From the NCBI RefSeq assembly GCF_023151555.2, contig NZ_CP100426.1, forward strand, positions 434,001-498,000: a stretch of DNA of 64,000 nucleotides. Reading direction: 5' to 3'. A program made the position numbers and the translations under genes. This document shows, piece after piece, positions 41,621 to 51,375 of the stretch. Source of the stretch: Photobacterium sp. CCB-ST2H9. GTDB taxonomy: Bacteria; Pseudomonadota; Gammaproteobacteria; Enterobacterales; Vibrionaceae. The notes beneath the pieces are model-generated. The model ran no database searches, had not been told where the DNA came from, and saw only the letters and a program-made list of their open reading frames with translations. Positions within the stretch are counted from its first letter, which is position 1; every line of letters starts with the position of its first letter.

Positions 41621-43261
41621 ATGCTATCAATGGCGGCCAACTCCTTCCCAAACAAAGCGCTGCTTGCTGAGCGGGTAGATAAACTGATTCATGCGCTGTC
41701 GAACGGCGTTTATGAAAGAGAGCATACCATGCGTCTCTGTCTGCTATCCGCGCTGGCAGGGGAAAGTGTGTTTTTACTTGGCCCCCCCGGCATTGCCAAA
41801 AGTCTGATTGCAAAACGTCTGATTGAAGCTTTTGATGGCAGCCGATTTTTTGATTACCTGATGACACGGTTTTCAACGCCTGAAGAAGTGTTTGGGCCTT
41901 TGTCTATTCAAGAACTGAAAGATCACGGTAAATATGTGCGGCTTGTCGATGGTTACCTGCCTACAGCTGAAGTTGTTTTTCTGGATGAGATCTGGAAAGC
42001 AGGTCCGGCAATTCTGAATACGCTCCTCACCGTCGTCAACGAGCGCACCTTCAAAAATGGTCAGGAGACACTCAAGGTCCCGATGCGTTTGCTGATTACA
42101 GCGTCCAATGAATTACCGGATGAAGACAGTGGACTGGAAGCGTTGTACGACCGGATGCTGGTCAGGGTCTTCGTTAACCGGATTCAGGAAAAACAGAACT
42201 TTAAAGCGATGCTGATGGGCGAAGGCCCTGAAATGGCAGAAATACCGGAAGCTCTGAAAATCAAAGCCGATGAGTATCAGCAATGGCAGACGCTGATTGA
42301 TCATGTGTCTCTGGAAGAAGAAATTTTTGAGACCATTTATCAGCTAAAAAGAGTCATTGAAGAGAAAGTTGAAACCGGTGAAAGCAATGAACTCTATATT
42401 TCTGACCGCCGCTGGAAAAAGTCGTTACGGTTGCTCAAAGCCAGTGCATTTTTTAATGGCAGGGACAGCATTAATCCTCTGGATTTGCTCTTGTTGCAAG
42501 AATGCCTCTGGCACAGCCCTGAATCACGTCAGGACATTCGCGATATTCTGCGTGATTTTGCGTCCAATACGGTATTCGGACAGCAAGCCGCAACACAACA
42601 GGCGGATACAGCACAGCATCAGATTGAAGAGGTCCATCAGGAAGTAGCCAGCAAGCTCTGCATGACTTTCGGGCATGACACCCTGATGGGGAAAGAAAGA
42701 TATAAGTACGATTTCTCCGGCGCCAAACGGTATACGGTCAACAATAACTCCCGGATGATCAAACTGGTCATGTTGCAGCACAACCCGTCTGTTTCCGAAC
42801 AGGAAACCGGCGACAGTCGCTGGGTGTATGTTGATGGTGATGAATTTGAGAAAAAGATCAAAACAGGTCATTGCGATATCTATGGCTTTGTAAACAAGAA
42901 TACGCACCTGTGCCGTTTGCACTTTGAGATTGATGCCAGCGACCGTCTGGTGATTAAAGATATTGCCAGCCGGAATGTGCTGGTCGGTATTGCGGGTGAT
43001 TATGGTGTTAGCCAGGAACAACTGGCAGGCTGGCAGCAAAAAGTTCAGCAGGCCACCGACGCGATTCATGAAGCTGCGCATTTACTGAAGCTGGCCCGCA
43101 GCCGTTTTCACGGTGCATTACCGCATAACTTTGTTGATCCTGAATTTCCGGTGCTGATTGAGCAGAGCCTGACAACAGCCAGTGAGGAAATCGATACGAT
43201 TCAGCGTCATCTGGACAAAAGTGCGATGCGTCTGACCCGTCTGACGGAATATTTCGCTTAA
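41621..43261 (+). CDS. ravA: RavA, MoxR-family AAA+ ATPase
   Basis: A protein of 546 residues from ATG 41621 (GAGGAACAGACATTT upstream). The AAA+ module (about 15-310) has Walker A LLGPPGIAKS (about 52-61), Walker B VVFLDEIWKA and ITASNELPDEDS sensor 1. Its C-terminal parts match the RavA discoid LARA region. In E. coli RavA forms hexamers, binds the inducible lysine decarboxylase and, with ViaA, chaperones respiratory complexes. Here viaA follows 10 bp downstream, as in enterobacteria. No cadA gene is visible in this window. Confidence 0.94.
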   Translation: MLSMAANSFPNKALLAERVDKLIHALSNGVYEREHTMRLCLLSALAGESVFLLGPPGIAKSLIAKRLIEAFDGSRFFDYLMTRFSTPEEVFGPLSIQELKDHGKYVRLVDGYLPTAEVVFLDEIWKAGPAILNTLLTVVNERTFKNGQETLKVPMRLLITASNELPDEDSGLEALYDRMLVRVFVNRIQEKQNFKAMLMGEGPEMAEIPEALKIKADEYQQWQTLIDHVSLEEEIFETIYQLKRVIEEKVETGESNELYISDRRWKKSLRLLKASAFFNGRDSINPLDLLLLQECLWHSPESRQDIRDILRDFASNTVFGQQAATQQADTAQHQIEEVHQEVASKLCMTFGHDTLMGKERYKYDFSGAKRYTVNNNSRMIKLVMLQHNPSVSEQETGDSRWVYVDGDEFEKKIKTGHCDIYGFVNKNTHLCRLHFEIDASDRLVIKDIASRNVLVGIAGDYGVSQEQLAGWQQKVQQATDAIHEAAHLLKLARSRFHGALPHNFVDPEFPVLIEQSLTTASEEIDTIQRHLDKSAMRLTRLTEYFA

Positions 43262-43271
43262 GGGGGCTCAG

Positions 43272-44726
43272 ATGCCAGTTACGGAAGGGATCAATCTTGC
43301 CATGATGCTGTCTGAGTCCGGCATCATTGAAAATGCAGTGAATGAGCTGATGACACGTCCACAGCTGATGATGGCTGCAGATACGAGTCCGGGTATGAAA
43401 TCTGCCATGAAGTTGCAGATTCAGAAATGGCGGGGTTATGTGCAGCATCGGATTGCCAAAGTCGATGTTGCTGAACGCTTTAGTCAGGAACTGGCTCTGT
43501 ATCAGAAAGTGAGGCAATGGTCGTCTGATATCTTTGTTGAAAACGCTGAACAGGTGGTCAAAGAGCTGGAAGAAACCTCGGGTTTCTATTTCAAGGCCCG
43601 CAAGCTTTTGGAGCATGAACAAAAAAAGCATAACCCCATGTTCCACAGCTATTTTTGCCATCAATGGCATGAACATTTGCAGGAAGCACTGAAAGCAGCA
43701 CAAGAGTCTGAACTGGAACACCACAAAGATGAGTTGCTGAAGGATCTGTATCAGCGCATCGAAACCATGCAGCAGATGGAAAAAGTGGATGAAGCCGGGG
43801 ACGAAAAACGAGCCGGCCGGTTGTGGGATATGGCAAAAGCAAAACTGACCCGCACCGATGTTGAACGTTTAAAATCCATTACGAAATTCTTACAAAAAAG
43901 CAGTGAGTTACAGGAGATCGCGGACTCGCTTGGCCGGATGGCTAATGAAGTTGACGACCCCAATCAGGCTCGTGTGCAGAGTGAAGAGCTGAAAATGGTT
44001 GAGGAGAAGAGTGACAGCGTCACGGATGATATTGTCGGGGTTCATCCCAGCGATGATCTGGCCCGGCTCTTACCGAATGAAGCTATGTTTCTGGCATATC
44101 CGGAACTGGAAGTGGTGTTTTATAAGCATCTGGTCGATAAACGTCTGATGAATTACCGGATGCAGGGAGCACAACGTAAATTACGGAAAGTGAAGGCCTA
44201 TAAAACGCAAAGTAAGCAAGTTGAGCAGGATAAGGGACCTTTTATTGTCTGTATTGATGCCTCGGGTTCCATGTCGGGTTACCCTGAACAGTGTGCGAAA
44301 GCCTTAGCCTACGGCCTGATGCAAATTGCGCTGGCCGATGAACGTGACTGTTACGTGATGCTGTTCTCCACGCAGCACATTACCTATGAGCTGACCAAGC
44401 AGGATGGTTTAAGTGAAGTCCTGAATTTTCTCTCGTATTCTTTCCACGGGGGCACCGATCTGGCGCCGGTACTGGCACAGTCGATTGAACTCATGAACAG
44501 TGAGAAGTACAAAAACGCGGATTTGATCGTTTTATCTGACTTTATTGCTCCGTCACAAACGCCGGAAATGCAGGAGAATATTGCCCGGCTGAAAGCGCAA
44601 AAAAACCGTTTTCATGCGGTTTGCCTGTCACGTTACGGCAACCCGGCGCTGATGGAGATGTTCGACACGCATTGGTCACATCATCCCTCGGCTTTTGAGC
44701 GGTTATTCTCACGTCAGGCATCCTGA
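43272..44726 (+). CDS. viaA: ViaA, VWA-domain partner of RavA
   Basis: A 484-residue protein, the length of E. coli ViaA (483). The N-terminal two thirds are helical and charged (QQMEKVDEAGDEKRAGRLWD, then KSITKFLQKSSELQEIADSL GR-like stretch). The C-terminal von Willebrand A domain (about 320-484) has the metal-ion site DASGSMSG at 329-336, with downstream HGGTDL (Thr of the site) and LSDF (Asp). It acts with the RavA ATPase on membrane-associated protein complexes. It follows ravA by 10 bp in the same operon. Confidence 0.94.
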   Translation: MPVTEGINLAMMLSESGIIENAVNELMTRPQLMMAADTSPGMKSAMKLQIQKWRGYVQHRIAKVDVAERFSQELALYQKVRQWSSDIFVENAEQVVKELEETSGFYFKARKLLEHEQKKHNPMFHSYFCHQWHEHLQEALKAAQESELEHHKDELLKDLYQRIETMQQMEKVDEAGDEKRAGRLWDMAKAKLTRTDVERLKSITKFLQKSSELQEIADSLGRMANEVDDPNQARVQSEELKMVEEKSDSVTDDIVGVHPSDDLARLLPNEAMFLAYPELEVVFYKHLVDKRLMNYRMQGAQRKLRKVKAYKTQSKQVEQDKGPFIVCIDASGSMSGYPEQCAKALAYGLMQIALADERDCYVMLFSTQHITYELTKQDGLSEVLNFLSYSFHGGTDLAPVLAQSIELMNSEKYKNADLIVLSDFIAPSQTPEMQENIARLKAQKNRFHAVCLSRYGNPALMEMFDTHWSHHPSAFERLFSRQAS

Positions 44727-44919
44727 GAACTTCCCGGAAATTTTTGTTCAAATCTCCTCTCCAGACTGCTGATGCAGGGCTGAACCACCAGCCCTGTGTC
44801 GTATTCAATACAGCAGTGTTTTTCTGTGCGCTATGCTTAAGGTGAAGAATTTCCTGATGTAAACCGCAGCGGGTTTTTCCATCTGTCTCAGTCAGGTACG
44901 CCAATGGGGAGCATGCGCC

Positions 44920-46317
44920 ATGAAGCTGTTTTCCGTCTTTGTCTTTGTGCTGACGATGTTCTGTACATTCAGCTCAAGGGCTGATGATGTCTGGGTAGTG
45001 AATATCCAGGGTGGGATTGGTCCCGCTGTCAGTGATTTTGTCTCCAGAGAAATTGAAAGCGCACAAGAGAAACAGGCAAAACTGGTGATCCTGAAAATGG
45101 ATACACCGGGCGGGCTGGATACCTCTATGCGTGAAATCATTCGCGCCATCACTACTTCTTCCGTGCCAATCGCGACCTGGGTCGGTCCGGCAGGCTCAAG
45201 AGCCGCCAGTGCCGGAACCTATATTCTGTTTGCCAGCCATATCGCGGCTATGGCTCCCGGTACGAATCTCGGGGCGGCTACACCTGTATCTCTGACAGGC
45301 GGACCGGCTGGCGGAAAAAAAGATAATCCATTCGGCGGAAATGAAGAACCGTCGCCTGCAGCGAAAGATGAGTCGTCCGCGACGAGCTCAGAGAAAGGTT
45401 CTGCTTCTGATGAGGAAGTGAAGGCAGAGACCGCGATGGAGAAGAAAGTCATCAATGACGCTGCCGCATATATCACCAGCCTTGCAAAACTCCACGGACG
45501 AAATGAAGTCTGGGCGCAGAAAGCTGTCCGTGAGGCTGCCAGTCTGGATGCGGAAGAAGCTTTGAAAGAGAACGTCATCGATTTTCTGGCCACTGATCTC
45601 GACGATTTGATTCGTCAGTCTGACGGGCGCAGCGTCCTCATCAACGGTATTCAGCAAACCCTCAGTTTGCAGAATGTTGCTTACGTGGAACGGGAGCAGG
45701 ACTGGCGATTTAAACTGCTGGCTGTGATTACGAATCCGAACGTGGCTTATATTCTGATGCTCATCGGGATCTATGGCTTATTACTGGAGTTTTATAACCC
45801 GGGTGTCGGTCTGCCCGGCGTGCTGGGCGGAATCTGCCTGTTACTGGCAATGTACTCGTTACAGCTGTTACCGGTCAGTTATGCCGGGCTTGGATTGATC
45901 ATTCTGGGGATCGTTCTGATGGTTGCAGAAGCGTTCAGTCCCAGCTTCGGGATCCTCGGCTTTGGCGGTATTGCTTCTTTCGTCATTGGTTCAGTGATGC
46001 TGATGGATACGCAGGAGCCCGGTTATCAGATAGCTTTGCCATTGATCATCGGGCTGACCGCCACCTCTGCTTTATTTACTTTTGTGATTCTGGCGTTGTT
46101 GCTGAAAACCCGTCGTAAACCGGTCACAACGGGGGCAGAGATGCTCGCCAATGATGAAGGGAAAGTCGTGAGCGGATTTCCCGGTGAAGGGCGGGTTCTG
46201 GTTGAAGGTGAAATCTGGCAGGCGAGATGCGATACGGCGCTTCGTGTCGGCCAGTCAATTGTTGTCAAACGTGTGGACGGGCTTTGTTTGCATGTCGAAG
46301 CCAAAGAGAAGGAATAA
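44920..46317 (+). CDS. NfeD-family membrane protein with serine-protease domain
   Basis: A 465-residue long-form NfeD. It has a signal peptide (1-21), then a ClpP-like protease domain (about 24-235) with MDTPGGLDTSMREI and the putative catalytic Ser97 in SRAASAGTYIL. An acidic Ser-rich insert (about 130-170), four or so membrane helices (about 260-410) and a cytoplasmic OB-like domain at the C-terminus (about 420-465) follow. Such proteins partner with stomatin-like slipins, whose C-termini they cleave in archaeal examples; here the slipin gene follows after 3 bp. GGGGAG precedes the ATG. Exact cellular role is unknown. Confidence 0.92.
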   Translation: MKLFSVFVFVLTMFCTFSSRADDVWVVNIQGGIGPAVSDFVSREIESAQEKQAKLVILKMDTPGGLDTSMREIIRAITTSSVPIATWVGPAGSRAASAGTYILFASHIAAMAPGTNLGAATPVSLTGGPAGGKKDNPFGGNEEPSPAAKDESSATSSEKGSASDEEVKAETAMEKKVINDAAAYITSLAKLHGRNEVWAQKAVREAASLDAEEALKENVIDFLATDLDDLIRQSDGRSVLINGIQQTLSLQNVAYVEREQDWRFKLLAVITNPNVAYILMLIGIYGLLLEFYNPGVGLPGVLGGICLLLAMYSLQLLPVSYAGLGLIILGIVLMVAEAFSPSFGILGFGGIASFVIGSVMLMDTQEPGYQIALPLIIGLTATSALFTFVILALLLKTRRKPVTTGAEMLANDEGKVVSGFPGEGRVLVEGEIWQARCDTALRVGQSIVVKRVDGLCLHVEAKEKE

Positions 46318-46320
46318 ATT

Positions 46321-47085
46321 ATGATTACTTACTCCCTGGCAACCATTATTGTGTTTGTTATCGCGCTGATTATCAGCATGTTCAGAGTGCTGCGCGAATA
46401 TGAACGTGCAGTTGTTTTTCTGTTGGGCCGGTTTTATGAAGTGAAAGGGCCGGGTCTGATCATTATTATCCCGATTATTCAGCAAATGGTTCGGGTCGAT
46501 TTGCGTACGATTGTATTAGATGTTCCGACCCAGGATTTAATTACGCGTGATAACGTGTCAGTAAAAGTGAATGCTGTGGTGTATTTCCGGGTGATTGATC
46601 CCAAAATGGCAATTAATAATGTAGAAAATTATCTTGAAGCCACTAGTCAGCTCTCCCAGACGACACTGCGATCTGTATTAGGGCAGCATGAACTTGATGA
46701 ATTGCTCTCAGCCCGTGATGAGCTGAATAAAGATTTGCAGGGCATTCTCGATATGCATACCGATAATTGGGGAATCAAAGTCGCGAACGTTGAGATTAAA
46801 CATGTGGATTTGGATGACAGTATGGTTCGTGCGCTCGCTCGCCAGGCTGAGGCAGAGCGTTCCCGTCGTGCAAAAGTTATTCACGCAACCGGTGAACTTG
46901 AAGCGTCTAAAAAGCTGATGGAAGCGGCTGAAGTGCTGAATAAAGCACCGAATGCCGTTCAACTGCGTTATTTACAGACATTGACTGAAATTGCCAATGA
47001 CAGAACGACGACGATTGTTTTTCCACTGCCGATTGATTTGATCGATAAAATGAGTACATGGATGGGGAATAAAGATAAAGGCTGA
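46321..47085 (+). CDS. Slipin (stomatin/prohibitin-like SPFH protein)
   Basis: A 254-residue protein with an N-terminal membrane helix (about 4-24) and the SPFH domain (about 25-180), which reads [40 protein letters not shown] and [14 protein letters not shown] coiled, Ala/Glu-rich tail (about 180-230) promotes oligomers. Stomatin-like proteins form ring-shaped membrane assemblies that organise lipid and protein microdomains. It forms a two-gene operon with the NfeD gene, the conserved arrangement for this family, and is probably its partner. Confidence 0.94.
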   Translation: MITYSLATIIVFVIALIISMFRVLREYERAVVFLLGRFYEVKGPGLIIIIPIIQQMVRVDLRTIVLDVPTQDLITRDNVSVKVNAVVYFRVIDPKMAINNVENYLEATSQLSQTTLRSVLGQHELDELLSARDELNKDLQGILDMHTDNWGIKVANVEIKHVDLDDSMVRALARQAEAERSRRAKVIHATGELEASKKLMEAAEVLNKAPNAVQLRYLQTLTEIANDRTTTIVFPLPIDLIDKMSTWMGNKDKG

Positions 47086-47322
47086 TTTGAAGGGAATGGA
47101 TGCAATCAACTATTCAGGAATTATGCCAGAAATAAATGAATGGATGAAAATGTTACACTTTTTTCAGTTTAATTCGCTGTTTTCTGGGGTTGAGCTAAAA
47201 AGTACTGAATTAACGGATTCATGCATTGATAAAAATTGAAATTAGACTTCAGGTTGTTATGATTTGCGACGCATAGAGTTAATGCAACAATATTGTATTA
47301 AAATAAAGCGTAAGGAATAACA

Positions 47323-47805
47323 ATGAAAAAAGTAATTGCAGCGGCAGTACTCGCAGGTTTGATGCCACTTTCTCAAGCTATGGCAGACCAGGATATTGGT
47401 TGTGGTCTGGGTTCCATGGTATTTGCCGGTAAAGAAGGCAAAGTATTTAAAGTTCTGGGTGCTACAACCAACGGTACTTCTGGTAACCAGACTTTCGGTA
47501 TCACTTTCGGTACTCTGGGCTGTGAAGGCGACGGTGTAATCAGCTCTAAAGAGAAGCTGGCAATGTTCATCGACGGCAACATGGACAACCTGGCTCGTGA
47601 CATCGCTCGCGGCGAAGGTGAGACTCTGGCAACTCTGACTGATGTTTGGGGCATGAGCGACGAAGCAAAAGCTGAATTCAATACTCAGGCTCGTAACAAC
47701 TATGCAGCTATCTTTGCATCAGAGAACGTAACTTCTGCAGACGTTCTGGCAAACCTGAACACTATGGTTGCTGATCAAAATACGCTGGCGGCATACGCAC
47801 TGTAA
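47323..47805 (+). CDS. DUF3015-family exported protein
   Basis: A 160-residue secreted protein with a signal peptide (1-21, AMA cleavage). The mature part begins DQDIGCGLGSMVFAGKEGK and has GTLGCEGDG; the two Cys could form a disulfide. This matches DUF3015, a family with no known function common in marine gammaproteobacteria. Codon use looks optimised compared with neighbours (many GGT, GCA, CTG, AAC), which suggests high expression. It has its own AAGGAATAAC ribosome site and a downstream terminator, and is followed by a DUF4105 gene. Confidence 0.85.
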   Translation: MKKVIAAAVLAGLMPLSQAMADQDIGCGLGSMVFAGKEGKVFKVLGATTNGTSGNQTFGITFGTLGCEGDGVISSKEKLAMFIDGNMDNLARDIARGEGETLATLTDVWGMSDEAKAEFNTQARNNYAAIFASENVTSADVLANLNTMVADQNTLAAYAL

Positions 47806-47835
47806 TTTGAATTACTTTCGTGATCTGCCTGGATG

Positions 47836-47865
47836 CAGCGCCTCAGGGCGCTGTATCTTTTTCAA
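47836..47865 (+). terminator. Terminator after DUF3015 gene
   Basis: CAGCGCC and GGCGCTG form a 7-bp GC-rich stem followed by TATCTTTTT. Confidence 0.8.
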
Positions 47866-48004
47866 TCTCTTTTCAGGAAATATACCCGTCCGAATACGTG
47901 TTGGTGCGATTGCCTCATGAATCAGCTGACCAATGCGAGATTCCAATTGGTATAAAGCATGGAAGTACGTTTGTTTGTATCCATCTGACCCCCATCGATT
48001 TCAC

Positions 48005-49852
48005 ATGAAGACCTGGTTAACTCTGCTTCCTCTCACCCTATTCAGCAGTTCTGCACTGGCATTCTCTTCGCAGGACATACAGCAGCTGTCTGACTCGAAA
48101 TACTGGCATACGCTGGGTCATTATCAGCCGGGTATAACAGGCTCTTACAAGAGTCTGGTCGACTCCCGGACGTTTTTTATCAGTGAGCAGGGTAAATCTG
48201 CCCCTTTTGCTGAGCTGAACGCGACAGTGAATGCTTTTGAAAAGGAAGCGGGCGCATTTACCGGCGAACCAGCCGATGACAGTTACAGTTGCCGCTATCC
48301 GGCGCGTTTTCACTGGCTGAAAGAAAAATTACAGGCAGACTGGCCACAGCCGGTTTGTCCTCAGCAAGAACTTTGGAAACAGGCACTGAACCCGAAAGGT
48401 TTAACCCTGGTGTTTCCGACGGCATTCATGAACAGCCCATCTTCAATGTTCGGACATACATTACTCCGGGTTGATGCCAAAGATCAGAACCGGCATCGTG
48501 AGCTGGTTGCATTTGCGGTGAACTTTGCGGCTACCCCTGAATCAGATGACAACGCATTCCTGTATGCGGTGAAGGGGCTGATTGGTGAGTATCCGGGTAA
48601 CTTCACCGTCATGCCTTATTACCGAAAAGTCCGTGAATATAATGACTTAGAATCCCGGGATATTTGGGAGTACTCCATTGATTTCAACGAGCAGGAAGTT
48701 CAGCAGGTGTTGCGTCATCTCTGGGAAATGAATGGTGTCGAGTTTGATTACTACTTTATCGATGAAAATTGCTCTTATCAGTTGCTGGCATTACTGGAAG
48801 CGGGCAGGGAAGATCTGGATCTGACTTCCGGTTTTGACTTGCAGGCCATTCCGTCTGATACCGTTAAAATACTCAGGGATAAAGGACTGATTCAGGCGCC
48901 GGAGTACCGGGCTTCGTTCGGAACAAAGCTGATGTATTATGCGGAACAGTTGTCTGATGAACAGCTTCAGTCTGCACGGAATGCAATGAATGGACAGTAT
49001 CCGACTGACGGTACGCCGTCCGAGCGAGCGGCAACGCTGGAGATGGCCTATGAGTGGCTGAACTTCGAGTTTTATGATCAGGCATTGCCCCGTGAAACCT
49101 ATGCTCCGAAGCTGCAGAAGCTGTTACTGGCGCGAAGCCAGCTGGATACTCCGTCTCCGTTCTCAGAGCCACCAAGACCGGCGATGTCACCTGATGAGGG
49201 ACATCACTCTTCTCGTTTGGGGCTTGGATATCGTTACAGCAAGCATCAGGATGATCAGGCGCTGCTGGAGTGGCGTGTGGCTTATCATGACTTGCTGGAT
49301 AATGCGGGTGGTTACATTCCGGGTGCTCAGATCAGCTTCTTTGATCTTCAGCTCGGTGTGGATCAGCAAGGTGGTCTCGATCTGAATCAGCTATATCTGG
49401 TGGATGCGATGTCTCTGGCACCGGATTACAGAGTGTTCGATTCACTGTCCTGGAATATCCGGGCCGGTTATGACAGGCAGCCGGATGAAAACGGTCAGAC
49501 TGGCCGGTACTTCATGCAGGGTGGCTATGGTAAATCCTGGGGAGATGCGAATTCTCTGCACGCCTATACCTTGATGTCATCTGAGCTGAATTATTTTGAT
49601 GCACAGGGAGAAAACCTCAACCTGGGATTTGGAGCTGAGGCTGGGATGGTCTGGCAGGCAAGTGAAGCACATAAGCTGGCCTTGTCGGCACAAGGGCTTT
49701 ATCAATGGGATGCCATGCGCTGGCGAACCGATGTAAAAGCAAGCTGGCACTGGGCGCTGACACAACACCTCGGTCTGAGAACACAGGTGCAGTATCAGCA
49801 ATGGCAGCGAGATGATTTGTCATCTTCTGTTCGTTTGTACGCTTATTTCTGA
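48005..49852 (+). CDS. DUF4105-family exported protein
   Basis: A protein of 615 residues from ATG 48005; the in-frame sequence before it is not protein-like and overlaps the intergenic region. It has a signal peptide (1-18, ALA cleavage), then the DUF4105 (Lnb N-terminal-like) domain (about 100-290), with SSMFGHTLLRVD and the FDYYFIDENCSYQLL segment. These contain conserved His and Cys, as in a papain-like fold. The remaining 250 residues alternate short strands and may form an outer-membrane barrel, ending in an aromatic residue (YAYF). It probably acts at the cell envelope. No clear ribosome site is visible. Confidence 0.85.
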   Translation: MKTWLTLLPLTLFSSSALAFSSQDIQQLSDSKYWHTLGHYQPGITGSYKSLVDSRTFFISEQGKSAPFAELNATVNAFEKEAGAFTGEPADDSYSCRYPARFHWLKEKLQADWPQPVCPQQELWKQALNPKGLTLVFPTAFMNSPSSMFGHTLLRVDAKDQNRHRELVAFAVNFAATPESDDNAFLYAVKGLIGEYPGNFTVMPYYRKVREYNDLESRDIWEYSIDFNEQEVQQVLRHLWEMNGVEFDYYFIDENCSYQLLALLEAGREDLDLTSGFDLQAIPSDTVKILRDKGLIQAPEYRASFGTKLMYYAEQLSDEQLQSARNAMNGQYPTDGTPSERAATLEMAYEWLNFEFYDQALPRETYAPKLQKLLLARSQLDTPSPFSEPPRPAMSPDEGHHSSRLGLGYRYSKHQDDQALLEWRVAYHDLLDNAGGYIPGAQISFFDLQLGVDQQGGLDLNQLYLVDAMSLAPDYRVFDSLSWNIRAGYDRQPDENGQTGRYFMQGGYGKSWGDANSLHAYTLMSSELNYFDAQGENLNLGFGAEAGMVWQASEAHKLALSAQGLYQWDAMRWRTDVKASWHWALTQHLGLRTQVQYQQWQRDDLSSSVRLYAYF

Positions 49853-49871
49853 TTGTGACAGGCGGGTTATT

Positions 49872-49901
49872 GAAGTCTCTTCAGGTGTCTGAAGGGACTT
49901 C
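49872..49901 (+). terminator. Possible terminator after DUF4105 gene
   Basis: GAAGTCTCTTCAG (49872-49884) and CTGAAGGGACTTC (49889-49901) form a 13-bp stem with one mismatch and a GTGT loop. No clear T tract. Confidence 0.5.
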
Positions 49902-50112
49902 TGATCAGGTCTGTTTCTTCCGCTACCACAAAGGAATGGATACCGGAAAATAAGATGTAAGATTTCGTTGTATGAAGAATAATTTTGCTACCACTCAACA
50001 GGTAAAACCTATATCCTTGGCGCCCCAACGCTGATGTTTATCGAACGTTCGACCTTTTCAAAATGCCACATTTTTTGAACGTTATTTTGTTAAACATTGG
50101 GATGTACTACTT

Positions 50113-51084
50113 ATGATGATTGCATCATTAGCCATATTGCTGGGATTTGCGTTGCTAGTCTGGAGCGCAGATCGGTTTGTTGACGGTGCGGCAGCCAGTG
50201 CTGGCCATGTGGGGATGCCCCCCTTATTAATCGGCATGGTAATTGTGGGGTTCGGTACCTCCGCGCCTGAAATGGTGGTGTCAGCCATGGCCTCACTTGA
50301 CGGAAACCCTGAGCTGGCGCTGGGCAATGCCCTGGGGTCCAACATTATCAATATTGGCTTAATTCTGGGCATTACAGCGATCATCGCGCCGATTGCGGTT
50401 CAGTCAAACATCCTCCGAAAAGAGTTACCATTACTAATTTTGATTGGTCTGTTGGCTGGCGGGTTATTGTGGGACGGACAGCTGACACGCATCGAAGCCA
50501 TTGTGCTGTTGTCCGGCTTTTTCATTCTGATTGGCTGGTCAATCTATTCCGGTCTGAGGAATAAAGGGGATGCACTGGCCACAGAAACAGAAAATGAGCT
50601 GCAGAATCAGGACATGCCGTTGAAGAAGGCACTGATTTGGCTGGTTGTTGGTCTGGTTCTTCTGGTGGTCAGTTCCCGGATTCTGGTCTGGGGTGCAGTG
50701 ACTATCGCACAGTCTCTGGGCGTCAGTGATCTGATCATCGGCCTGACAATTGTCGCATTGGGGACCTCTCTGCCGGAGCTGGCAGCATCCGTTGCAGCGG
50801 CGCGGAAAGGGGAACATGACATCGCGATCGGAAACGTGGTCGGCTCAAATATGTTCAATATACTGGCAGTGATCGGGATTGCCGGAGTGATCTCGCCGAT
50901 GACCAGTATCGGAGTCGAAGTCTTTGCCCGTGACTGGCTGGTGATGATGGCGCTGACAGTCGCACTGGTATTGATGTGTTTGGGTATCCGTGGTCCGGGT
51001 CGTATCAACCGGTTTGAAGGGTTTCTCCTGCTGGTTGCGATATTTGCTTATAACTTATTTTTAATCAGTACGATTGCTGCTTAA
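50113..51084 (+). CDS. yrbG: Sodium/calcium exchanger-family transporter
   Basis: A 323-residue inner-membrane protein with about ten hydrophobic segments. Its two homologous halves each carry the alpha-repeat signature of the CaCA superfamily: GTSAPEMVVSAMAS with GNALGSNIINIGLILG, and GTSLPELAASVAAA with GNVVGSNMFNILAVIG. The acidic residues of these repeats bind the cation. It probably exchanges Ca2+ (or another cation) against Na+ or H+, as do bacterial YrbG proteins. The length fits E. coli YrbG (325). Unlike E. coli it is not beside lipid-trafficking mla genes. Confidence 0.92.
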   Translation: MMIASLAILLGFALLVWSADRFVDGAAASAGHVGMPPLLIGMVIVGFGTSAPEMVVSAMASLDGNPELALGNALGSNIINIGLILGITAIIAPIAVQSNILRKELPLLILIGLLAGGLLWDGQLTRIEAIVLLSGFFILIGWSIYSGLRNKGDALATETENELQNQDMPLKKALIWLVVGLVLLVVSSRILVWGAVTIAQSLGVSDLIIGLTIVALGTSLPELAASVAAARKGEHDIAIGNVVGSNMFNILAVIGIAGVISPMTSIGVEVFARDWLVMMALTVALVLMCLGIRGPGRINRFEGFLLLVAIFAYNLFLISTIAA

Positions 51085-51102
51085 ATATTTTTTGAATTGA
51101 AA

Positions 51103-51127
51103 CAGGATGGTCAGACTGACCATCCTG
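51103..51127 (+). terminator. Hairpin after the exchanger gene
   Basis: A perfect 11-bp stem, CAGGATGGTCA at 51103-51113 with 51117-51127 and a 3-nt loop. It lacks a T tract, so it may act as an mRNA 3' stabiliser or weak terminator. Confidence 0.6.
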
Positions 51128-51375
51128 ATGATTTCCTGCCAATTTATCTTGTCCATTTCCTACTTTAAATCGTGATCTTAATTCCTGATGCATTGTCGGT
51201 AGACGATCAGTTTTCGCTTAAAACTGAGAGCTGACTGAGGAATAGTTAAATATAAATTTGTCTTATTTATCATAATGCAGAAAGTCGTCCATTATGACTA
51301 CGGATAATTTGCTCATCAAATGAAGCAAATATCTTTTTTGGGAATATTTCCGTTTGAGAGAATAGGACGTTCATT

